Assembly: GCA_030690515.1 (NCBI GenBank)
Contig: JAUYGP010000342.1
Location: 1 to 28,839 of the forward strand
Reading direction: 5' to 3'
Length of the DNA stretch: 28,839 bases
Source of the DNA: Giesbergeria sp.
GTDB taxonomy: Bacteria; Pseudomonadota; Gammaproteobacteria; Burkholderiales; Burkholderiaceae_C
The stretch's first letter is position 1; the number at the start of each line of letters is the position of its first letter. Under the pieces are notes generated by a model. That model did no database searches, was not told the origin of the DNA, and saw only the letters and a program-made list of their open reading frames with translations. The translations under genes and the position numbers were made by a program. Shown here piece after piece: positions 23,289 to 28,839 of the stretch.

Positions 23289-23707
23289 GCACCAAAGACC
23301 TGCAGCGCACCGCCTACACCGTGGAATGCTTTCTGAACGCCCTGCGGCTAGAGGACGGCCCTGCGCGCACGCAGATCGAAGAACCCCTGGTGCGCTGGCT
23401 GGCCGATAGCGCACGCAGCAAGAAAGACCACCTCATCTACCAGGAAGGCCGCATCACGTGCCACGCGGGGGGGAAGATGGTGCAGGTCTTTGATGTGTCG
23501 CAGGCACGCCAGATCCAGACCCTGTGGTGCAACGGCGCCAAGCTCTCGGCCATCGACGGCGCGGCGTACAGCCGCGATACGCAACTGGTGATGCTGGGGA
23601 CGGCGGGGTTGTTTCTCACGCTGCCGGGCCAGCTCCCCGCCAAGGAACGGGACAAGAGCCGTAGCAGTAGCAGCAACAACAACAACAACAACAACAACAA
23701 CGGGTGA
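23285..23707 (+). CDS. Small protein with C-terminal Ser4-Asn9-Gly tail
   Basis: A 140-residue protein of no family I recognise. Residues 1-118 look like a compact folded domain with cysteines C15, C59 and C82 (ECFLNAL, ITCHAGGKM, LWCNGAK) and no signal peptide or membrane segment. After a charged linker (PAKERDKSR) it ends in four serines, nine asparagines (131-139) and a terminal glycine. Its start overlaps the stop of the radical SAM gene, so the two are translationally coupled. A leader-like domain with a low-complexity tail, next to a SPASM enzyme, is what a modified substrate could look like. It could also be an accessory protein with a slippage-expanded tail. Confidence 0.78.
   Translation: MSTKDLQRTAYTVECFLNALRLEDGPARTQIEEPLVRWLADSARSKKDHLIYQEGRITCHAGGKMVQVFDVSQARQIQTLWCNGAKLSAIDGAAYSRDTQLVMLGTAGLFLTLPGQLPAKERDKSRSSSSNNNNNNNNNG
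23675..23701 (+). repeat. (AAC)9 trinucleotide microsatellite encoding Asn9
   Basis: Nine perfect AAC codons in a row, preceded by serine codons AGC AGT AGC AGC. Identical codons with no synonymous AAT point to recent slippage expansion. Length changes would add or remove asparagines without shifting the frame. Confidence 0.95.
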
Positions 23708-24011
23708 CACGCTCCGGGAACGGTTGCTCTGTCGGGGCTCGGGCGGCGCCCCACCGGGTGCCTGGCCCATACTGAGGTCGATACCCCGCAACCGCATCGT
23801 TCCGCCGCGCCCCTGCCAACGTGGCGAGCGCGCAACTCCTCACACTTTGTCACCGGCAAATCATTGCAGCGCCCCACCACGCAGTGATCGAATCCCTAGG
23901 AGCCTGTCGGGCTTAGGGCGTCGAAAACGAAAACCGTAGGTTTCGCCAAAATCGACCCCAGCGAGACCAGTTTTTGTCGGATTTGCAGCGCGATTTTCCA
24001 GAAAGGCCTCC
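23708..24011 (+). other. Intergenic region between the poly-Asn gene and the DUF1800 gene
   Basis: About 304 bases with no convincing gene. The first half is GC-rich. The second half (about 23898-24000) changes to A/T runs, with GTCGAAAACGAAAACC (23920-23935 region) followed by GTAGGTTTCGCC, able to form an imperfect hairpin, and later AGTTTTTGTCGG. The block starting GGAGCCTGTCGGGCTTAG near 23899 differs in composition from its surroundings and might be a repeat or the end of a lost mobile element. The promoter of the export gene pair should lie here. AAAGG precedes ATG 24012. Confidence 0.4.
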
Positions 24012-26150
24012 ATGTCCCAGGCTCCCACGGCCGCCCCCCCCCTGGCAGCCCCTGCGGCGTCCGAGGCTCTTGCCACCACCTCCGTGCCCCTCATGACCAC
24101 CGCTGCGATGGGGGCCAGCCTGCTGAGCGCCTGCGGCGGCGGAGGTGCCCCGCCGCCGCAGGCGATGTACGCACCCAAAAGTGCGCCCCTCTCCCCATTG
24201 CTGTCCACCGGGCAGGTGTCCAGAACCCGTGCAATTGCACCCGGGACGGGCCGTGGGCAGTCGGTGCAGCGGGCGTCACGCGTACCCACACCCGACGAGT
24301 TGATGGACTGGGCCGAACTCCGATTTCCCAGCCTGTTCGGTACCCACGAGACCAGCCAGACGGCCGACGGCCTGATCTACCGCTATTACCCTGGCACGCA
24401 GCATTACTTGGGTATTTATCAAGACCATGTGCTGGTGCTGGGCCCCGCCAGCGGGAACGTGGTGGTGAACGTGGGTAGCCTGGCCCAGTTTGCCGATGCA
24501 GTGTTCAGTGCAGGCGGCCCTTTCAACGACGAGGAGGCAGCCCGCTTTCTGTTGCAGGCCCAGTTTTCAGCTTCTACGGCAGACATCGCTGCCCTGCGCA
24601 GCACCACTTATGAGGCGTGGCTGGAATCCCAGTTCAACACGGCTCCCGGCATGACGGGCTGGGACTGGCTCACCCTGCGAGGCTACGCCACCATCAGCAG
24701 CGACACCGCCTACTACGACAACAACTACCAGGGTGACTACATGATCTGGCACCAACTCATGACGTCGCCCGATGCGGTGCGCAAGCGGGTGGCGCTGGCA
24801 CTGTCCGAGATCTTTGTAGTCTCCCTGAATGGCGTGGACATCAGTTGGCGCAGCCATGCCCTGGCCCACTACTGGGATCAACTCGTGGTCAACGCCTTCG
24901 GCAACTACCGCAAGCTGCTGGAGGACGTGACGCTGAACGCTGCCATGGGTTACTACCTGAACACGCGCGGCAACCAGAAGGAAAACCCCGCCACAGGCCG
25001 CCAGCCCGATGAGAACTATGCGCGCGAGGTGCTGCAGCTCTTCACCATCGGGTTGGTCGACCTCCACCCCGACGGCACCCCCCGGCGCGACAGCAGCGGC
25101 GCGACCATCGACAGCTACACGCAGAACGACATCACCCACCTGGCACGGGTTTTCACGGGCTATGACTACGACCAGTCGCAAAACCAGCCGACCAATGTAC
25201 CCGGTACAACGCGCAATGTGCCGAGCCTGCACTATGTGCGCTTACCCATGGCACTCAATGCCTCGCGGCATTCAACCCTGGAGTCGCGCTTTCTGAACAC
25301 CACGATTGCGGCCAACACCCCGGGCGCCGCTGCGATGCAGATCGCGCTCGACACCCTCTTCAACCACCCGAACGTCGGCCCGTTCATCGGACGCCAGCTC
25401 ATCCAGCGTCTGGTCACCAGCAATCCTTCTGCTGCCTATGTCAGCCGCGTGACGGCAGCCTTCAACAACAATGGCGCGGGGGTTCGCGGCGACTTGCGGG
25501 CCGTCATCAAGACGATTTTGCTGGACGATGAGGCGCGTTCGCCTATGGGCCTGACCGACCCTCTATTCGGCAAGCTGCGCGAGCCCTTGCTGCGCCTTGT
25601 GCAATGGGGTCGAACCTTTGGCATCCGGTCTGCCCAGAACTCCTGGAAGATCGGAAACCTGAGCAACGCCGGCAGCCAGTTGGGCCAGAGCCCCTTGCGC
25701 TCGCCCTCGGTCTTCAACTTCTACCGTCCGGGCTATGTGCCGCCCTCCACGGCGCTGGCCAGCACAGGCGCGGTAGCCCCCGAATTCCAGCTGGTCAACG
25801 AGAGCAGCGTCGGTGGCTATCTGAATTACATCCAGGGCGTCATCCGCAATGGCATCTATGTGAGTGCGCCCGACCGGCCCAACAATGGCACCTCCGAACT
25901 CAGGGGCTACGACATCACCGCCAGCTATGCCAACGAGCTGGCACTGGTCACCGATCCGGACGCACTGGTGGCGCGCATCAACCTGCTGATGTGCGCTGGC
26001 CAGCTTTCTGCCCCAACGGTCAAGCTCATTTCGGATGCACTCAAGACGTCGAACGTGACCGCCTCCAGCACCGAGAGCGCGAAGCTCAACCGGGTGGCAG
26101 CGGCCATTTTTCTCGTCATGGCCTCGGCCGAATATCTCATCCAGAAGTAA
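24012..26150 (+). CDS. DUF1800-domain protein, putative exported lipoprotein
   Basis: A 712-residue DUF1800 protein of unknown biochemical function. The domain is evident from FNDEEAARFLLQAQFSAS, MIWHQLMTSPDAVRKRVALALSEIF-type helices, NPATGRQPDENYAREVLQLFTIGL and GPFIGRQLIQRLVTSNPS. The N-terminus contains a lipobox, LLSAC (C41), followed by Gly/Pro-rich GGGGAPPPQ, suggesting a lipoprotein. Oddly, the preceding 40 residues carry no Lys or Arg, unlike normal signal peptides; no in-frame upstream start codon exists before a stop at 23937. A DUF1501 gene follows 12 bases on, and the two families usually occur together. Confidence 0.88.
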   Translation: MSQAPTAAPPLAAPAASEALATTSVPLMTTAAMGASLLSACGGGGAPPPQAMYAPKSAPLSPLLSTGQVSRTRAIAPGTGRGQSVQRASRVPTPDELMDWAELRFPSLFGTHETSQTADGLIYRYYPGTQHYLGIYQDHVLVLGPASGNVVVNVGSLAQFADAVFSAGGPFNDEEAARFLLQAQFSASTADIAALRSTTYEAWLESQFNTAPGMTGWDWLTLRGYATISSDTAYYDNNYQGDYMIWHQLMTSPDAVRKRVALALSEIFVVSLNGVDISWRSHALAHYWDQLVVNAFGNYRKLLEDVTLNAAMGYYLNTRGNQKENPATGRQPDENYAREVLQLFTIGLVDLHPDGTPRRDSSGATIDSYTQNDITHLARVFTGYDYDQSQNQPTNVPGTTRNVPSLHYVRLPMALNASRHSTLESRFLNTTIAANTPGAAAMQIALDTLFNHPNVGPFIGRQLIQRLVTSNPSAAYVSRVTAAFNNNGAGVRGDLRAVIKTILLDDEARSPMGLTDPLFGKLREPLLRLVQWGRTFGIRSAQNSWKIGNLSNAGSQLGQSPLRSPSVFNFYRPGYVPPSTALASTGAVAPEFQLVNESSVGGYLNYIQGVIRNGIYVSAPDRPNNGTSELRGYDITASYANELALVTDPDALVARINLLMCAGQLSAPTVKLISDALKTSNVTASSTESAKLNRVAAAIFLVMASAEYLIQK

Positions 26151-26162
26151 AGAAGCGCCGCC

Positions 26163-27620
26163 ATGCATCTTCTCCAGCCGCAACTCCATACCCGCCGTGC
26201 TTTTTTGCGCCGCGCCAGCCAATTGGGTCTGGCGGGCACGGCCCTGCCCTTTGCGCTGAACCTGGCGGCCATCGGCGAAGCGGCGGCATTCACTGCCACC
26301 GACTACAAGGCCTTGGTCTGCGTCTTTCTCAATGGCGGCAATGACTACGCCAACACGGTCATCACCTACGACGACGACAGCTACGACCGCTACAGCACGA
26401 TCCGGGGCGGTGGCCCCGGACAAACTGCCGGGGGCATCGCCCTGTCCAAGGCTGCCCTCACCCCCACGCTCCTCCAGCCCACGGTGCCCTTACCCAACGC
26501 GCGGCAATACGCGTTGCACCCGGCGATGACTGGTTTGACCAGCCTCTTCAACCAGGGCGTTGCTGCCGTGCAGCTCAACGTGGGGCCGCTGGTGGTCCCG
26601 CTCACCCGCGATCAGTACAAAAGTGCCGACCGCACCAGGTTTCCGCTGCCCCCCAAGCTCTTTTCTCACAACGACCAGCAGTCCGTGTGGCAGTCGTCGT
26701 CGCCCGAGGGTTCGACCGTAGGCTGGGGCGGGAAAATCGGCGATCTCACACTGTCGTCCAATGGCAACTCGTTGTTCACCTGCATGTCGGTCACCGGCAA
26801 CGCGGTTTTCCTTTCGGGTAGTTCAGCGCTGCAATACCAGGTGAGCACCGGAGGAGCTATTGCCATCAATGGCGTGAAAAACAATGTGTATGGCTCTGCA
26901 GCGGTTCGCGGTGCCCTGACCGCACTGATCCAGCAGCCCCGCACGCAGGTGCTGGAGAACGAATACAACCGCGTCACGGGCCGCGCCGTCTCGGCCGAAA
27001 CGCAAATCACCGCCGGACTGGCCGGTGTCACGCTCGCCACCGCCTTCCCCACGGGCAATTCGCTGGCAGACCAGCTCAAGATGGTGGCCCGCCTGATCGG
27101 CGCGCGCAGCACCCTGGGCAGCCAACGCCAGGTGTTCATGGTGTCGCTCGGGGGATTCGACCTCCATGACAACCTCATATCCCAACAGCCCGTGCTGATG
27201 CAGCGCGTCAGCGAAGCCCTGACCGCGTTCTACAACGCCACCGTGGAACTGGGTGTGGCCGACAAGGTGACGGCCTTTACCGCATCCGATTTTGGCCGCA
27301 CCCTCAGTTCCAATGGCGATGGGTCAGACCACGGCTGGGGTAGCCACCACCTGGTGGTAGGGGGCGCCGTCCGGGGAAAAGCGTTCTATGGCGCACCCCC
27401 ACCCGTCAGCATCACCAACACCACCGCACCTGACGACCAGTGGCACGTGGGCCAGGGGCGGCTGCTGCCGTCCACCTCGGTGGATCAATATGCCGCCACC
27501 CTGGCGAAATGGTTTGGCGTGGAAAACAGCGAAATCAGCAGCATCCTGCCCAACATCGTCCATTTCGGAGAAGCCGCAGGACGGCCAGATTACCCGGCGA
27601 ATCTTGGGTTTATGGTCTGA
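26163..27620 (+). CDS. DUF1501-domain protein with Tat signal
   Basis: A 485-residue protein of the DUF1501 family (sulfatase/alkaline-phosphatase-like fold). A twin-arginine signal, TRRAFLRRASQLGLAGTALP (10-29), ends near GEAAA (residue 42), so it should be exported folded by Tat, possibly after binding a cofactor. Family features include VCVFLNGGNDYANTV, an early metal-site-like GGND, and TASDFGRTLSSNGDGSDHGWGSHH near the C-terminal third, rich in Asp/His. The partner DUF1800 gene is immediately upstream. The substrate is unknown. The gene ends 127 bases from the convergent gspC-like gene. Confidence 0.9.
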   Translation: MHLLQPQLHTRRAFLRRASQLGLAGTALPFALNLAAIGEAAAFTATDYKALVCVFLNGGNDYANTVITYDDDSYDRYSTIRGGGPGQTAGGIALSKAALTPTLLQPTVPLPNARQYALHPAMTGLTSLFNQGVAAVQLNVGPLVVPLTRDQYKSADRTRFPLPPKLFSHNDQQSVWQSSSPEGSTVGWGGKIGDLTLSSNGNSLFTCMSVTGNAVFLSGSSALQYQVSTGGAIAINGVKNNVYGSAAVRGALTALIQQPRTQVLENEYNRVTGRAVSAETQITAGLAGVTLATAFPTGNSLADQLKMVARLIGARSTLGSQRQVFMVSLGGFDLHDNLISQQPVLMQRVSEALTAFYNATVELGVADKVTAFTASDFGRTLSSNGDGSDHGWGSHHLVVGGAVRGKAFYGAPPPVSITNTTAPDDQWHVGQGRLLPSTSVDQYAATLAKWFGVENSEISSILPNIVHFGEAAGRPDYPANLGFMV

Positions 27621-27747
27621 CGTGGGCCATTTGAACGACTGCGCGGCGCCCGCCGGGGTGTCCTGCGCCAATTACGAGCGCTATGCATGGCATTCAAAGC
27701 CACCGGCTCTTGTCCATGCCTTGGAGCGTACTGACCCGCCCCCGCGC

Positions 27748-28185
27748 TCACTTGCGCTGCGGCATCTCCAGCGTCAGCGCAGCAGGCCCCTCTGCCGCGG
27801 CACCCAGGTGGGCCTGGCGGGGCCCCAGCGACTGTAGAACCAAGCCCGTATCGATGGCCGAGCCCACGCGGTAGGGCTTTGCCGGTTTGCCGTCCACGGC
27901 AATCAGCGCCGCACCGCCGCCGCTGTTGCGCCCGGCCAGCACGCCCACCAGAGCAAACCGGCTCGAAGCCGCCGCCACGGGCACGGGGGCAACCACGGCA
28001 CCCAGCAGGCGAGCCATGGCCTGGGCGTCGGGCGCCACGGTGGCAGATGACACGGCGGGTGCGGCCGAGCCGGGGGTGCCGACCGACAGGCGCAGACCCC
28101 AATAGGCCGCGCTGGCGGCCGCCAGGGCCCATATAGCCAGGGTGGTCAAGCGTACGCCCCAGAGACTGTGTGAATTGGTCACCAT
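27748..28185 (-). CDS. gspC: Type II secretion system GspC-like protein, short form
   Basis: A 145-residue inner-membrane protein: short cytoplasmic start, one membrane segment (about 12-31), an Ala/Pro-rich linker, then a domain with FALVGVLAGRNSGGGAALIA and DGKPAKPYRVGSAI, matching the HR domain of GspC that contacts the GspD secretin. The C-terminal PDZ or coiled-coil part of full-length GspC (~270-300 residues) is absent, and the frame ends cleanly, so this is either a naturally short form or the related GspN-named variant. ATG 28185 (or GTG 28188) faces gspG across 64 bases, so the two are divergently expressed. Confidence 0.78.
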   Translation of the reverse strand: MVTNSHSLWGVRLTTLAIWALAAASAAYWGLRLSVGTPGSAAPAVSSATVAPDAQAMARLLGAVVAPVPVAAASSRFALVGVLAGRNSGGGAALIAVDGKPAKPYRVGSAIDTGLVLQSLGPRQAHLGAAAEGPAALTLEMPQRK

Positions 28186-28249
28186 CACACGATTATCATT
28201 CACCCGATGCACGGGATGGCCCGTTGCACCCAACCGATTGCCTGTGAAC

Positions 28250-28699
28250 ATGATCCACCCCGTTTTTTCCGCCTGCCACGCACGCCAACGCCTGGCCCGG
28301 GGCTTCACCCTGATTGAGCTGATGGTGGTGCTCGTCATCATTGGCGTACTGGCCGCGCTGATCGTGCCCAATGTGCTCGAGCGCGCCGACGACGCCCGCA
28401 CCACAGCGGCGCGTACCGATGTGACCAACCTCATGCAGGCGCTCAAGCTCTATCGCCTGGACAACCAGCGCTACCCCTCGTCCGAGCAGGGCCTGCAGGC
28501 CCTGATTGCCAAGCCCACGACCGGCCCGCAGCCACTGAACTGGAAGCCCTACTTGGAGAAGCTGCCCAACGACCCCTGGGGCCGCCCCTACCAGTACCTG
28601 AGCCCCGGCGTGAAAGGCGAGATCGATGTGATGTCGTTCGGCGCCGACGGCCAGTCGGGCGGCGAGGGCAAGGATGCCGACATTGGCAGCTGGCAGTGA
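28250..28699 (+). CDS. gspG: Type II secretion major pseudopilin GspG
   Basis: A 149-residue major pseudopilin of the type II secretion pseudopilus. A 17-residue leader is followed by the prepilin peptidase site RG^FTLIELMVVLVIIGVLAA, with cleavage after G18 and the conserved glutamate E23. The C-terminal domain has LDNQRYPSSEQGLQAL and NDPWGRPYQYLSPG, diagnostic of GspG, and a calcium-loop-like region FGADGQSGGEGKDADIGSW. ATG 28250 is used here; an in-frame GTG at 28244 would add two residues. It is first of a plus-strand run followed by gspH. Confidence 0.94.
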   Translation: MIHPVFSACHARQRLARGFTLIELMVVLVIIGVLAALIVPNVLERADDARTTAARTDVTNLMQALKLYRLDNQRYPSSEQGLQALIAKPTTGPQPLNWKPYLEKLPNDPWGRPYQYLSPGVKGEIDVMSFGADGQSGGEGKDADIGSWQ

Positions 28700-28787
28700 G
28701 CATGGGGCTCCCACGGTCGTGCACTGCCCGCCGTTCCTTGGCCTCCACAGGGGACGCCCCTGCCACCGCAAGGCCGTGCGGCGCCTG

Positions 28788-28839
28788 ATGCGCCCATCCC
28801 GCGGCTTCACGCTGCTAGAACTGCTGGTGGTTGTCAGCA
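28788..28839 (+). CDS. gspH: Type II secretion minor pseudopilin, probably GspH (partial at window end)
   Basis: Seventeen codons are visible, starting MRPSRGFTLLELLVVVS: a second prepilin leader with cleavage after G6 and the glutamate at mature position 5. The place after gspG makes GspH the likeliest identity. ATG 28788 overlaps a TGA (28786-28788) that ends a 28-codon frame from 28702, which I do not consider a proven gene. An in-frame GTG at 28776 could be an alternative start. Confidence 0.75.
   Translation, partial: MRPSRGFTLLELLVVVS

Noticed and set aside
23675..23701. The AAC tract as a CRISPR-like or tandem-repeat array
   Set aside because: It is a simple trinucleotide run inside a coding frame with no spacers.
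28702..28788. A 28-codon frame between gspG and gspH ending in TGATG
   Set aside because: No ribosome binding site, Cys/Arg/Ala-rich translation and no recognisable motif; the TGATG overlap with the gspH start is probably chance.

Overview
This GC-rich, densely coded window looks like a chromosomal segment of a betaproteobacterium of the family Comamonadaceae (Acidovorax-like). That placement is inferred from gene content, protein sequence style and a short dispersed AT-rich repeat that I associate, from memory and unchecked, with genomes of this family. I saw no rRNA, tRNA, CRISPR array, prophage or intact insertion sequence.

Layout. 1-460: 3' end of an alpha/beta hydrolase. 498-2212 (-): two overlapping LpxL/HtrB-type lipid A acyltransferases, divergent from metK (2345-3535). 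A hairpin-rich non-coding stretch and a tiny DUF1328 membrane protein follow. 4079-5320 (-): a membrane diguanylate cyclase with a c-type heme motif, broken by an in-frame amber codon. 5543-6613: NadM-Nudix bifunctional NAD enzyme. 6753-9008: groES-groEL with a readable sigma-32-type promoter, a CIRCE operator and a strong terminator. 9150-12849: redox operon encoding an SHP-like cytochrome (DUF1924), a diheme cytochrome c, a membrane cytochrome b and a QseBC-type two-component system. 12938-18285: an AraC-type regulator divergent from a four-gene catabolic-looking operon (two acyl-CoA dehydrogenases, an acetoacetate-decarboxylase-like enzyme, an SDR). 18503-20370: PlsC-like acyltransferase and CdsA-like cytidylyltransferase. 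20430-20978: ruvC. 21001-23707: small membrane protein, radical SAM/SPASM enzyme, and a small protein ending in nine asparagines. 24012-27620: DUF1800/DUF1501 pair with lipoprotein and Tat export signals. 27748-28839: type II secretion genes (gspC-like, gspG, start of gspH).

Functional logic. The cytochrome operon forms a plausible electron chain (membrane cytochrome b to periplasmic DHC to the gas-binding SHP) with its own sensor and regulator. The acyl-CoA dehydrogenase pair is tightly coupled, and only the second subunit keeps the usual catalytic glutamate motif, which suggests a heteromeric enzyme. The DUF1800/DUF1501 proteins are exported and sit beside type II secretion genes.

The best candidate for an undescribed system is 21001-23707. 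A SPASM-type radical SAM enzyme is translationally coupled (ATGA) to a 140-residue protein with a C-terminal Ser4-Asn9-Gly tail, and follows a small membrane protein with a Lys-rich duplicated motif by 2 bases. That is the layout of a peptide- or protein-modifying radical SAM system, but function is not proven by sequence. A second notable feature is the five-copy intergenic repeat family, with copies supplying stop codons, sitting inside groESL and abutting the ruvC start.
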